DNA of 64,000 nucleotides from Pelagovum sp. HNIBRBA483 (lineage in GTDB: Bacteria; Pseudomonadota; Alphaproteobacteria; Rhodobacterales; Rhodobacteraceae). Positions 32,310 to 41,105 of the stretch are shown piece by piece. Both the position numbers and the translations under genes were made by a program. The notes beneath the pieces are model-generated. The model worked only from the letters and a program-made list of their open reading frames with translations. It did not search any database and was not told where the DNA came from. Numbering within the stretch: the first letter of the stretch is position 1; each line of letters starts with the position of its first letter. The stretch spans positions 868,001-932,000 of the forward strand of contig NZ_CP162412.1 of the NCBI RefSeq assembly GCF_040931995.1. The letters run 5' to 3'.

Positions 32310-32528
32310 ATGGCCAAGGAAGAACTGCTCGAATTCCCCGGTGTCGTGAAGGAACTTCTGCCGAACGCGACGTTCAGGGTCGAGCTGGAAAACGGCCATG
32401 AAATCATTGCGCATACGGCAGGAAAAATGCGGAAAAACCGCATTCGCGTTCTGGCTGGCGATAAAGTTCAGGTAGAAATGACGCCGTATGATCTGACTAA
32501 GGGTCGGATCAACTATCGCTTCAAGTGA
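32310..32528 (+). CDS. infA: Translation initiation factor IF-1
   Basis: 72 residues, exactly the IF-1 size, an S1/OB fold with [30 protein letters not shown] and a final KGRINYRFK. It occupies the ribosomal A site during initiation. AGGAG lies a few bases upstream of the ATG. The stop overlaps the maf start (GTGA). Confidence 0.98.
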   Translation: MAKEELLEFPGVVKELLPNATFRVELENGHEIIAHTAGKMRKNRIRVLAGDKVQVEMTPYDLTKGRINYRFK

Positions 32529-33133
32529 CAACCCTTAAGCCCGATAACGGGCTGCGGCTGGTTTTGGGCTCCGGATCGCCACGGCGACTGGAGCTTTTGG
32601 CGCAGATCGGCATTGCGCCGGCTGACATACGCCCACCTGATATTGATGAGACGCCCCTTCGTGGGGAGTTGCCGCGCCCCTATGTGATCCGTATGGCGCG
32701 CGAAAAGGCGCAAGCGGTGCCTTGTGGCACAGGCGAGGTTATCCTGTGTGCGGACACGACTGTCGCGATGGGGCGGCGGATCATGGGCAAGCCCGAGAAC
32801 GCGGCTGAGGCGGCTGCTTTCCTCCATGCGATGTCAGGCAGACGGCATCGTGTGATCACCGCCGTTGCCGTGAAACGCGGCGAGGCGCTATTTGTTAAGG
32901 ATGTGGTCACAACCGTGCAGATGAAACGTCTGAGCAATGCCGAGGTGAACAGCTACCTCGCGAGCGGCGACTGGCAAGGGAAAGCCGGCGGTTACGCTGT
33001 TCAGGGGCCGGCGGGTGCGTTTATCCCGTGGATCAGTGGTTCGTTCACGGGCGTTGTGGGGCTACCGCTCGCGGAGGCGGCGGGGCTGCTCACCGCAGCG
33101 GGTTACCCGGTATATGAAGGGGCATCCGAATGA
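32525..33133 (+). CDS. maf: Maf family nucleoside triphosphate pyrophosphatase
   Basis: 202 residues with a GTG start overlapping the infA stop. Maf motifs: [43 protein letters not shown], the conserved [11 protein letters not shown] and [11 protein letters not shown]. It hydrolyses non-canonical or modified nucleotides (dTTP/UTP type) and is linked to septum control. Order infA-maf-RNase E/G-yacG is a characteristic cluster. Confidence 0.95.
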   Translation: MTTLKPDNGLRLVLGSGSPRRLELLAQIGIAPADIRPPDIDETPLRGELPRPYVIRMAREKAQAVPCGTGEVILCADTTVAMGRRIMGKPENAAEAAAFLHAMSGRRHRVITAVAVKRGEALFVKDVVTTVQMKRLSNAEVNSYLASGDWQGKAGGYAVQGPAGAFIPWISGSFTGVVGLPLAEAAGLLTAAGYPVYEGASE

Positions 33134-34167
33134 AGGGCCGTACGATCTTGCTCGATCACCTTGGTGGACAGGAAGCTGCCGCGCTGATGGTTGATGGTCG
33201 ACTTGAAGATTTCTTGATCGACGATCCCGAAAAGGCACGCGTCGGGGCAATTTATCGTGCGATTTGTGACCGCCCGCTCAAAGGGCAGGGCGGCATGATG
33301 GTCCGGTTACCTGATGGCGAGAGCGGTTTCCTGCGTCAGGGGAAGGGGCTGAAGCCCGGTCAGGCGCTATTGGTTCAGGTGACGGGACAAGCTGAGGATG
33401 GCAAGGCAGTGCCGGTGACGCAGCGCGTTCTGTTCAAGAGCCGCTATGCGATCGTCACGCCAGGAGCGCCTGGTTTGAACATCTCCCGACAGATAATCGA
33501 TGAAGAGACACGCGGATTCTTGAGAGTTCTTGCAGAAGACATGATGCCGGGGGAGGGCGCAGGGCTGATCTTGCGTTCTTCTTGTGCGGCTGCGGACGAA
33601 GACGCAATCGCAGAGGATATTGCTGCAATGCGCGATCTTGCAGCAGCCGTATTGAATGATGCCGATGGAAGCGAGCCGGAAGCGCTTACCGAGGGCGACG
33701 GGCCGCATGTGTTTGCATGGCGGGAATGGACTGCGCCGGCAACTGTTGAAACGCACAGCGGATGCTTTGAGGAGCAAGGTGTCCTTGATGAATTGGAACG
33801 GTTGCAGGTAGCGGTCGTTCCTCTGGGTGATGCGGATATGTGGGTCGAAGCGACGCGTGCGCTGGTAACGGTGGACGTGAACACACGCGGTGACACATCA
33901 CCGGCGGCCGCACTGAAAGCCAACCTAGCCGCTGCGCGGGCACTCCCGCGTGAGTTGCGTTTGCGGGGGCTTGGCGGTCAGGTCGTGGTCGATTTCGCGC
34001 CGATGTCGAAGGCACATCGGCGGCAGTTGGAGCAATCGCTCAGGGCGACCTTCAAGGCGGACCCCATCGAGACGTCGCTCGTAGGCTGGACAGCGATGGG
34101 ATTGTTCGAGATGCAGCGAAAGCGCGAGCGTTTTCCCTCCTCGGCGTTGCTGCGGAAATTCTTGTGA
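33130..34167 (+). CDS. Short ribonuclease E/G family protein
   Basis: 345 residues, clearly shorter than RNase G (about 490). An S1-like N-terminal part contains GSGF-type loops ([19 protein letters not shown]). The catalytic region holds both magnesium-binding Asp: TVDVNTRGD and [11 protein letters not shown]. It ends after MQRKRER without the Cys-pair zinc link and small domain of RNase E/G, so it may not tetramerise in the usual way. It is probably an endoribonuclease in rRNA or mRNA processing. Overlaps maf (ATGA) and yacG (TGATG). Confidence 0.9.
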   Translation: MKGRTILLDHLGGQEAAALMVDGRLEDFLIDDPEKARVGAIYRAICDRPLKGQGGMMVRLPDGESGFLRQGKGLKPGQALLVQVTGQAEDGKAVPVTQRVLFKSRYAIVTPGAPGLNISRQIIDEETRGFLRVLAEDMMPGEGAGLILRSSCAAADEDAIAEDIAAMRDLAAAVLNDADGSEPEALTEGDGPHVFAWREWTAPATVETHSGCFEEQGVLDELERLQVAVVPLGDADMWVEATRALVTVDVNTRGDTSPAAALKANLAAARALPRELRLRGLGGQVVVDFAPMSKAHRRQLEQSLRATFKADPIETSLVGWTAMGLFEMQRKRERFPSSALLRKFL

Positions 34168-34349
34168 TGGGCTGTCCGATCTGCCGCAAAGATACTGATG
34201 AGCGCTATAAGCCCTTTTGCTCAAAGCGCTGCGCGGATGTTGATCTGGCGAAGTGGCTGGGTGGCTCATACGCTCTCCCCTCGGAGGAGCCGATAGACGA
34301 GGACAGTCTGGATCCGCGTTCTTATGAGCAGGACGAACCGCGCCACTGA
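34167..34349 (+). CDS. yacG: DNA gyrase inhibitor/zinc-binding protein YacG
   Basis: 60 residues starting [10 protein letters not shown]... (second Met preferred by homology, first ATG at 34167). Four Cys in CPIC and FCSKRCAD form the zinc site, and the DLAKWLGGSYALP segment is typical. YacG binds gyrase and inhibits its DNA binding. It is the last gene of the housekeeping block and is followed by a strong terminator. Confidence 0.93.
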   Translation: MGCPICRKDTDERYKPFCSKRCADVDLAKWLGGSYALPSEEPIDEDSLDPRSYEQDEPRH

Positions 34350-34374
34350 TATCGATCTTTGATTTGAAGTCAAA

Positions 34375-34406
34375 ACCGTCAAGCCAGCCGCTTGGCGGTT
34401 TTTTTA
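34375..34406 (+). terminator. Rho-independent terminator after yacG
   Basis: ACCGTCAAGC-CAGCC-GCTTGGCGGT is a 10-bp stem with one T:G pair, directly followed by TTTTTTT. It separates the housekeeping block from the AT-rich region. Confidence 0.9.
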
Positions 34407-34837
34407 TTGTTCATGAATTTGTTTGTGTATCTTTAGTTGAATAAATATCATTTATTTAAACTCTTGGATGAAATAATATCTGATAATATGGCTTCATAAA
34501 GTTGTTGGGTGGAATCATAAATCAATTTTTCAGGGTCATTCGAGCCTTGGATATTCTTTCGATTAGTATGATTATTAGTTCGTATAACTTTTTACCCATA
34601 ATGATAATCATGTAATCCTAAAGAATAATAATTATTCATCTTTAAGTTAACCATTCTAGAAAAAAGGAGATATTTTGTAACTCTTTAGGTTCGTCTGTCT
34701 ATCCCTATCCCATTGAAACTACTCGTAAAGTCAGTTCACTCAGCTTTCCCGTATTGATTGAGTGACGGCGAGACAAATGCTCTCGCCGGGACGACTCAGA
34801 CGCACACTCCCGGCCTCTCAAAATAAGGGTTGGGAAA
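34407..34837 (+). promoter_or_regulatory. AT-rich 431-base leader of the glycosidase-RTX gene
   Basis: No gene is seen. The stretch is strikingly AT-rich compared with the high-GC neighbours, most of all at 34410-34690. It contains TTAACCAT at 34647-34654, resembling a CtrA half-site of alphaproteobacteria, followed by AAAAAAGGAGATATT. Such a leader suggests a tightly regulated or silenced promoter, or recently acquired DNA. Confidence 0.5.
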
Positions 34838-37693
34838 ATGGGTGAATACGCAATTAAATTCGATGCAGCTGAATATGCATCTGATGTAATTACACAAGAC
34901 CTTTTGGGCGTGAACGTCGTTTTCACCAAAGACTTCGTTGATGAAGGGTCTGCTTTCACCCGCTTTGTCGATGAAATGGGATTTAATGAATTCCGTTTTC
35001 CGGGCGGCACTGTCACCGAAGAACTTTTTGCGCCTGATAATGAAATGTCTGAGCGTTTCTGGAATTCTTCCGATGTCGAGGGCTATGATGAAAACGGTGG
35101 CGACCGTATCGTTACAGCGCGCGCTTTCGTTGAGTATGCTGCCGCGCGTGACGGAAGCGTCGACTGGGTTCTGCCGACTGAGAACTACTTCTCTGACGAG
35201 GTTGATGCTGAAGGTCACCGTGAGCCCTTCGACTACGCCATCTATACCCTCCTGGATGACGTCACCCGCATTCTGAACGGTGAGTTCGGTGAAATTGACC
35301 TCGACACGATCACCATCGGTAACGAGTACTGGTACCGTCAGGAGCGCATGACGCCGGAAGAGTATGGCAAGATCACCAATGAACTCGCCAAAGGGTTGCA
35401 ACTGGTATTTGATGCCCACCGCGCGTCCCTCGACGATCCGGATGGCTGGGTTGAGCCGAAGATCGCGATGCAGGCAGCGCTGCGCAATCGTCCTGAGGAC
35501 AACCAGCGCATCCTCGACCAGATGGACATGGAAGCCCGCGCTGCAATCGACACCGTTGAAACCCACTACTACCCCGATGATTACGATCTGATCACGTCTT
35601 ACGATGGTGTGTTTGATCGCCTCGACGAGATCCAAGCTGCCGAAGGTTTCGGCGAGCTGGAGTATAATGTGTCCGAGTGGAACCTGCGGATGGACGAAGA
35701 TGCCGATCAGGGCATGGAGCAGGGTTCCAGCATGATCGAGCTCTTTGCCGAGATGGCTGCACATGGCGTTGACCAAGCAGCTGTTTGGGGCACTGCCTAC
35801 AAAACGCTGCAAACCCGTCTTGCCGCGCTGGAGAAAGACCCTGAAGCAGCCGATGGCTGGAGCTTCAGCCTTACTGCTCCGGGTGAAGTGATGCGCCTCC
35901 TCATGGAAAGCGTTGAAGGCACCCGCTTGCTGGACGTAACAACCCCCGAGAGCTTCCGCTCTGAGATCGGCGACGAAGGGGCTGTTGGACAGGTTAGCAT
36001 GCGTGCATTCGCGAGCGACGACCAGACGGTCGTCTTTCTCTCGTCGCGCAGCGCAGACGAGATTTCCCTGACCCTCGATATGGATGCGCTGGTTGGCGAC
36101 TATGGCCATCTGGCTGGCGTTCAGCTCACCGCGATGGACGACCCGAACACCGCAGACGTCGATGAGAGCCTCGCAACGGATCAAGACGCCCGCGCTCACA
36201 TGCAGACGATGACCAGCGATGATCTGCTGGACGCGGACGGCAACGTTCAACTGACACTGGACGGCTACGACATCGTGCGCCTGACCTTCACCAACGAAGG
36301 CCACGGTGTTTCCCTGCGTGGTCAGGAAGAGGCGGTCGCGCCGGATGCAGACGTGAACGACACGCTGATCGGTACCGACTATGACGACACCCTGTTTGGC
36401 GGTGCTGGCGACGACTTTTTGAGCGCAGGCGCTGGTGATGACCTGCTGATCTCCGGCTCTGGCAGCGACACGCTGATGGGGGGAGCTGGCGAAGATATCC
36501 TCGTCGCCACGGGCGAAAGCGCTTTCCTCAACGGCGGCGAAGGCGCGTCTCACTTCATCGTTGACGCTGGAACAGATGCGACGATCGAAGGCTTTGATCT
36601 GGAAAAAGGCGACACGCTCAGCTTCTTCCGCGCCTACGGTTCGGCTGAAGAGGCGATGGATGCCGCTGTTGTTGAGAACGGAAATCTGATCTTCGTCCAT
36701 GCAGCTGGCAACACAACATTGCTTGGCGCAGCTGATCAGTTTGACGGTATCGCCGGTGCGCTGAGCGACTTCGCAACTTCCGGCAAGGCGGTAGAGTATT
36801 TGGACGAGGTGCTCGGCGATGATGAACCGCTGGCCGAGACCTCCGCGCTCGATGTTCAAGCCGCGTATGAAGAAAATGACAACACGCTTGAGCAGATGCT
36901 CATCGAGGGGTCGCCGGAGGAGATTGGCGCTTATCTTGACGGACTTTCCGCTGACGAAATGGCGACCCTGTTTGATGGTGTCAACGTTGACGCGCTGATG
37001 GCAACGATCCCCGGTGACAACCTCGCGGCGATGCTGAACGGTCTCGACAGCGAGACGCTGGAAGCTTTCCTTGGCAGCGTCGAGGCTGACTCGCTTCTGT
37101 CGCAATTCTCGCGGATTGGCGAGGCGGCCGCAGACATGTTGACGGATATGGATGACGACGTCGCTCAGGTTTATCTTGATCGTCTCGAAGACTCGGAGTT
37201 CGACGATATCCCGCTCGATTTCGATGGCGAAGAAATGATGGCCCTGCGCGATGCAATGGCTGCTGCTGGCTTTGACGATGATGCGTCTCGCTTGGAGGCC
37301 GAAGCCATCCAGCGTGGCCTCGTCCTTGAAGATCAAGCCGCTTTGGAAGAGCAGGAAGAGGACGACAGCGCGAACGGCTACAGCGGTATCGAGTGCTTCG
37401 TCGCGACAGCGGCCTATGCCGATGGCCATCATCCAGATGTCGTTCACCTGCGTGAACTGCGCGACCATGTTCTGGTGCATTATGCATTGGGCCGTGCATT
37501 CATCTGGAGCTACTGGCGGGTCGGCCCGTGGTTGGCAAACGCCCTGCGCCCGTATCCGCGTGCGCGTGGCGTTGCGCGCGGGATTCTGGGCCGGTTCGTC
37601 TCGGTGTTGCGTCGTTCCGATTTCGTCGTTCGCAACGATCATGGCTACCGGAATGCGGCCTATCTTTCCGGTCGGATGAAGGCGGCTCAGTGA
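34838..37693 (+). CDS. Secreted glycosidase-like RTX protein with C-terminal CFI-box tail
   Basis: 951 acidic residues, ATG after AAGGG. Residues 1-350 look like a clan GH-A TIM-barrel glycoside hydrolase: GVNVVFTKDF, FRFPGGTVTEELF, TIGNEYWYR (acid/base candidate Glu163) and NVSEWNLRMD (nucleophile candidate Glu280); the Asn-Glu pair and spacing fit. A beta-rich region follows (about 385-490). Residues 505-560 carry RTX calcium repeats (GGAGDDFLSAGAGDDLL). Residues about 690-845 are acidic helical repeats resembling MgtE-N-type pairs. From Cys853 a basic tail begins CFVATAAYADGHHPDVVHLR, the CFI-box-CTERM signature, running to the end with RAFIWSYWRVGPWLANAL. No Sec signal is present; type I secretion is suggested by the RTX repeats. 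The substrate and the role of the tail are unknown. Confidence 0.8.
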   Translation: MGEYAIKFDAAEYASDVITQDLLGVNVVFTKDFVDEGSAFTRFVDEMGFNEFRFPGGTVTEELFAPDNEMSERFWNSSDVEGYDENGGDRIVTARAFVEYAAARDGSVDWVLPTENYFSDEVDAEGHREPFDYAIYTLLDDVTRILNGEFGEIDLDTITIGNEYWYRQERMTPEEYGKITNELAKGLQLVFDAHRASLDDPDGWVEPKIAMQAALRNRPEDNQRILDQMDMEARAAIDTVETHYYPDDYDLITSYDGVFDRLDEIQAAEGFGELEYNVSEWNLRMDEDADQGMEQGSSMIELFAEMAAHGVDQAAVWGTAYKTLQTRLAALEKDPEAADGWSFSLTAPGEVMRLLMESVEGTRLLDVTTPESFRSEIGDEGAVGQVSMRAFASDDQTVVFLSSRSADEISLTLDMDALVGDYGHLAGVQLTAMDDPNTADVDESLATDQDARAHMQTMTSDDLLDADGNVQLTLDGYDIVRLTFTNEGHGVSLRGQEEAVAPDADVNDTLIGTDYDDTLFGGAGDDFLSAGAGDDLLISGSGSDTLMGGAGEDILVATGESAFLNGGEGASHFIVDAGTDATIEGFDLEKGDTLSFFRAYGSAEEAMDAAVVENGNLIFVHAAGNTTLLGAADQFDGIAGALSDFATSGKAVEYLDEVLGDDEPLAETSALDVQAAYEENDNTLEQMLIEGSPEEIGAYLDGLSADEMATLFDGVNVDALMATIPGDNLAAMLNGLDSETLEAFLGSVEADSLLSQFSRIGEAAADMLTDMDDDVAQVYLDRLEDSEFDDIPLDFDGEEMMALRDAMAAAGFDDDASRLEAEAIQRGLVLEDQAALEEQEEDDSANGYSGIECFVATAAYADGHHPDVVHLRELRDHVLVHYALGRAFIWSYWRVGPWLANALRPYPRARGVARGILGRFVSVLRRSDFVVRNDHGYRNAAYLSGRMKAAQ

Positions 37694-37797
37694 AATTTCT
37701 TAAGAGGTGCATTTTGCCGGTAAAACCCTCTGGACACCGCGTCACCTCACGTCTAGAAGGTCGCCACCCCAGAGAGCTGGTTTGACCAGTTCCCCGT

Positions 37798-37872
37798 GCC
37801 CGGGTAGCTCAGGGGTAGAGCAGTGGATTGAAAATCCTCGTGTCGGTGGTTCGATTCCGCCCCCGGGCACCA
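37798..37872 (+). tRNA. tRNA-Phe (anticodon GAA), CCA encoded
   Basis: Acceptor GCCCGGG pairs with CCCGGGC, the anticodon loop TTGAAAA gives GAA, and the T arm GGTGG-TTCGATT-CCGCC is intact. The terminal ACCA is encoded. Confidence 0.97.
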
Positions 37873-37936
37873 TTAAGCAGACATACTGGTCCGATTGGTT
37901 TGAAGCGCTTTTCGCAAACGCCGGATTGAGTGACGG

Positions 37937-38833
37937 TTAACCGTCTCCGCGGCTGCTCCACAGGTTCATCAATATATCCGACATGGGCGCCTTCATGTCG
38001 GCATAAATGGCGGCTTCGAGGGGTTCCATTCCGTAGCTACTCGCAAGCGAAATCGCGGCGCCGCTTTCAAGTTCGCGGTAGATCATACCGATGGGGAGCC
38101 ATCCGATGCCAAGCCCCTTGAGTACCATCTCGCGCGAGCCGCTTGAGAAGGCCATGATCGCAAACGGGTTCACGCAATTGCTCACCGTACCGAATGCGCG
38201 CTGGTTTTTGTTCAGTACCTCGCCAAAGTAACTTTCTTCGGGGTAGGCAATCGCGGGGGTGTCTTCGGGCACTTCGCCAGAGGCGCTGACACGATGCCGC
38301 AAGTTGCCGCCGACCACAGGGATCAAAAAGTCTTTTCCCCAAATGCCACGCTGGATGTCGCTCCCGAATTTGAGTGATCCGATATTTTCCGCTTCGTAGC
38401 AGAGCAGGAAGCTCGCATCCCCACGCAGAAACAACGACACGCAGTCGTTGAGGTTGCCGGCCCTTACGCGCCATCTGAGCCCGGGGAGGTGGACTTTTGC
38501 TCTGAGTGCCATGTCCGGGTAGGTGGCGTAGAACGAGGCATGCTGCGCGGCCATTGTGAGGGTGGTGGAGGCTGGATCGAACTGTACGAGGCGGGTACGC
38601 AGTTCATGCAGGCGCGCGACCAGCGCGCGGATCTCAATTTCGTTGGACGACAGGGCGGCACTGATCTCGATACTGTTGGCGCGTCGCTCAAGTACTGTGA
38701 TTCCCAACCACTCCTCGAAGCCGCGAATCCGCCTCGAAAAGGCGGGCTGGGTAATGTTCCGCCGCTGCGCCGCACGCGAGAGATTGCCTTCCTCCAGCAG
38801 TGCCAAAACATCGTCGAGCCATTGTAAATGCAT
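37937..38833 (-). CDS. LysR-family transcriptional regulator
   Basis: 298 residues. The N-terminal helix-turn-helix reads LSRAAQRRNITQPAFSRRIRGFEEWLG; the effector domain follows with less typical sequence (VHLPGLRWRVRAGNLNDCVSLFLRG). The gene is divergent from cuyA over a 112-base gap that holds an inverted repeat, so control of the cuyA-transporter operon is likely. The inducer could be cysteate or a related sulfonate (inference). Confidence 0.9.
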   Translation of the reverse strand: MHLQWLDDVLALLEEGNLSRAAQRRNITQPAFSRRIRGFEEWLGITVLERRANSIEISAALSSNEIEIRALVARLHELRTRLVQFDPASTTLTMAAQHASFYATYPDMALRAKVHLPGLRWRVRAGNLNDCVSLFLRGDASFLLCYEAENIGSLKFGSDIQRGIWGKDFLIPVVGGNLRHRVSASGEVPEDTPAIAYPEESYFGEVLNKNQRAFGTVSNCVNPFAIMAFSSGSREMVLKGLGIGWLPIGMIYRELESGAAISLASSYGMEPLEAAIYADMKAPMSDILMNLWSSRGDG

Positions 38834-38850
38834 GTTTTCCTCCGACTGCT

Positions 38851-38865
38851 CATACCAAGTGTATG
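38851..38865. promoter_or_regulatory. Candidate LysR operator between the regulator and cuyA
   Basis: CATAC-CAAGT-GTATG, a perfect 5-bp inverted repeat with a 5-base spacer, lies 17 bases before the regulator start and about 80 before cuyA. Size and place suit an autoregulatory LysR site. Confidence 0.5.
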
Positions 38866-38945
38866 GGTGGTGATAGAAATATGCACTGTAAATTTTTTCT
38901 GCTCTAGGTAACGCTTTGGATTGACCTGTAATCGAGGAGAGAGTT

Positions 38946-40040
38946 GTGAGTGTGACCGATCATGTGACCGAGAGAGAAGTCGCGGGGTCTGCTGACCTTA
39001 TGGTGAGCCGCTGCAAGGAGCTGGCGATACGCTTGTCCGCGTTTCCGCGGGTGGCGCTTGGGCACCTTCCGACGCCCCTCGAACCGCTTGACCGGCTCAG
39101 CGAAGAGCTGGGTGGGCCACGTTTCTGGGTGAAGCGGGATGATTGCACTGGGCTGTCCTCGGGCGGGAACAAAACGCGCAAATTGGAGTTTTTGATGGCT
39201 GACGCGCTGAATCAGGGCGCGGATACCATCATTACCCAAGGGGCAACACAATCCAACCATGCGCGGCAAACGGCTGCGGCCGCAGCCAAGCTGGGGTTGG
39301 CATGTCATATTTTGCTGGAGGACCGTACAGGTTCGAATGACGGCAATTACATTATGAACGGCAACGTGCTGTTGGACCGGTTGCACGGGGCGAGCGTATC
39401 CAAAAGGCCGGGCGGCGCTGATATGAATGCCGAGATGGAGGCTCTTTCGGCGACACTGAAGGAGCAAGGGAAAAATCCGTATATCATTCCTGGCGGTGGC
39501 TCAAACCCCATCGGCGCCTTGGGTTATGTGAACTGCGCTCGCGAGTTGGTCGATCAAGCGGCTGAAATGGGCCTTACCATTGATGCACTTGTACACGCGA
39601 CGGGCAGCTCCGGCACACAGGCCGGGCTGGTGGCTGGGCTCGCGGCTTTGGAAAGCGATATTCATCTTTTGGGGATCGGCGTGCGCGCGCCGCAAGAAAA
39701 ACAAGAAGGCATGGTCCATGACCTTGCGTGCAAGACCATCGCGCATATGGGGTTGTCGATCGATATTCCCCGCAATGCCGTCCGCGCCAACTGCAACTAT
39801 GTTGGACCGGGTTATGGCTTGCCCACCGAGGGAATGGTGGCAGCGGTTCGGCTTCTTGCTGAGAAAGAGGGTCTGCTGTTTGATCCGGTCTACTCCGGAA
39901 AGGGATTGGACGGGCTGATTGATCTGACAAAGAAGGGATACTTCGATGGCATGGCCAACGTTGTTTTCCTGCACACCGGAGGGAGTGCGGCTCTCTTTGG
40001 GTATTCCGATAGCTTCGGCCTTCCGGGCTATGCGGCTTGA
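38946..40040 (+). CDS. cuyA: L-cysteate sulfo-lyase/D-cysteine desulfhydrase family PLP enzyme (CuyA type)
   Basis: 364 residues, GTG start after GAGGAGAGAG. It is a fold-type II PLP enzyme: [15 protein letters not shown] (Schiff-base Lys), [24 protein letters not shown] (phosphate loop) and [13 protein letters not shown]. Segments such as [37 protein letters not shown] and [14 protein letters not shown] match my memory of CuyA of Ruegeria pomeroyi more closely than E. coli DcyD, so release of sulfite from cysteate to give pyruvate and ammonia is the best guess; D-cysteine remains possible. An N-terminal extension of about 30 residues precedes the usual start ([18 protein letters not shown]). 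It leads an operon with a ProU-type importer. Confidence 0.8.
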   Translation: MSVTDHVTEREVAGSADLMVSRCKELAIRLSAFPRVALGHLPTPLEPLDRLSEELGGPRFWVKRDDCTGLSSGGNKTRKLEFLMADALNQGADTIITQGATQSNHARQTAAAAAKLGLACHILLEDRTGSNDGNYIMNGNVLLDRLHGASVSKRPGGADMNAEMEALSATLKEQGKNPYIIPGGGSNPIGALGYVNCARELVDQAAEMGLTIDALVHATGSSGTQAGLVAGLAALESDIHLLGIGVRAPQEKQEGMVHDLACKTIAHMGLSIDIPRNAVRANCNYVGPGYGLPTEGMVAAVRLLAEKEGLLFDPVYSGKGLDGLIDLTKKGYFDGMANVVFLHTGGSAALFGYSDSFGLPGYAA

Positions 40041-40071
40041 ATAAAATAAAAATCCAACAGGGAGACTTAGG

Positions 40072-41031
40072 ATGACACTGAAGACGAAAGTATTGGCAAC
40101 TGCCGTAGCGAGTGCGCTCTGTGCGCCAGCCTATGCAGAAGAGGTGAATATAGGCGTCCCGACATGGACCGGCGCGCAGGCGATCGCCCATGTGCTTGGC
40201 GAGATCGTGACCTCGCGCATTGGTGGATCAGTTGAATATGTGCCGGGCAACAACGCCACGATCTTCCAAGCGATGGATCAGGGCGAAGGCGATATTGACG
40301 TGCACCCGGATGTTTGGCTGCCGAACCAAGAAAGCTTTACCAAACAATATGTAGACGGCGCGGGCACGGTGACTCTGTCGTCGAACCCGTATTTGGGCAA
40401 TCAGGGCTTTTGCGTGTCGAAGAATTTTGCCGCCGCATACAACATCACCGATATTGCTGATTTAGGCCGCCCTGACGTTGCGGCGGCAATGGACAGTGAC
40501 GGCAACGGACTTGGTGAACTGTGGATCGGTGCTCCGGGCTGGGCGTCGGCGAACGTGAACGAAGTGAAAGTCCGTGATTACGGGCTGCTTGATTTCATCG
40601 AACCTCTCCGAACCGAGGAAGCGGTCAAGACCGCGCGTATCCGTGACAGCATCGCCAAAGACGAAGGCTACGCATTCTACTGCTACGAACCGCATGCCGT
40701 TTGGTACATGTTCGACGTAGTGATGCTCACCGAGCCGACCTACGATCCCGAGAAGTACATCATGGTGCAGCCGTCGGATGATCCGAACTGGTATGAGAAC
40801 TCCATGGTTGCCACCAAAGATGACCTTAAGCAGGTTCAGATTGCATGGTCCAACTCCCTGACCGACCGCTCGCCGGCAATCGCCGAGTTCTTCGCTAACT
40901 TCTCGTTGACCGCGAATGATGTGAGCAGCCTCGCATTTGAGATCAGCGCGAATGGCCGCGACCCGAGCGATGTCGCGAAGGACTGGGTTGCAGCAAATTC
41001 CGATCGCGTTGATGCGATGTTGGGGCTGTAA
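40072..41031 (+). CDS. ProX/OpuAC-type ABC substrate-binding protein
   Basis: 319 residues with a Sec signal peptide (MTLKTKVLATAVASALC, cleaved after AYA). The mature part has IGVPTWTGAQAIAHVLGEIV, the VPGNNATIFQAMDQGEGDIDVHPDVWLP segment broken across DVHPDVW, and ANVNEVKVRDYG, the pattern of glycine-betaine/proline binding proteins. The aromatic residues usual for caging a quaternary amine are partly present (Trp in PDVW and PHAVWYMF), yet the neighbour cuyA suggests a sulfonate zwitterion such as cysteate. A stem-loop separates it from the ATPase gene, probably giving excess binding protein. Confidence 0.88.
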   Translation: MTLKTKVLATAVASALCAPAYAEEVNIGVPTWTGAQAIAHVLGEIVTSRIGGSVEYVPGNNATIFQAMDQGEGDIDVHPDVWLPNQESFTKQYVDGAGTVTLSSNPYLGNQGFCVSKNFAAAYNITDIADLGRPDVAAAMDSDGNGLGELWIGAPGWASANVNEVKVRDYGLLDFIEPLRTEEAVKTARIRDSIAKDEGYAFYCYEPHAVWYMFDVVMLTEPTYDPEKYIMVQPSDDPNWYENSMVATKDDLKQVQIAWSNSLTDRSPAIAEFFANFSLTANDVSSLAFEISANGRDPSDVAKDWVAANSDRVDAMLGL

Positions 41032-41051
41032 CCAATACTACGAAGCGTGTT

Positions 41052-41078
41052 CGCCGGCCTGTTTGACGCGGGCCGGCG
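41052..41078 (+). other. Intra-operon RNA stem-loop after the binding-protein gene
   Basis: CGCCGGCC and GGCCGGCG form an 8-bp GC stem with an 11-base loop, 20 bases after the stop and 27 before the ATPase gene, followed by TTCCTTC. Likely a partial terminator or 3'-end-protecting structure that lowers expression of downstream genes. Confidence 0.6.
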
Positions 41079-41105
41079 TTCCTTCACCTGAGGGGCGAGG
41101 CAGCG

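Noticed and set aside
34796-37642. A 948-codon open frame on the minus strand opposite the glycosidase-RTX gene
   Set aside because: It mirrors the plus-strand gene almost end to end, has no recognisable domain, and its openness follows from the codon choice of the sense gene, which avoids TTA, CTA and TCA.
37798-37872. tRNA-Phe as an integration site of a genomic island
   Set aside because: No integrase gene and no repeated copy of the tRNA 3' end was seen in the flanking sequence on either side.
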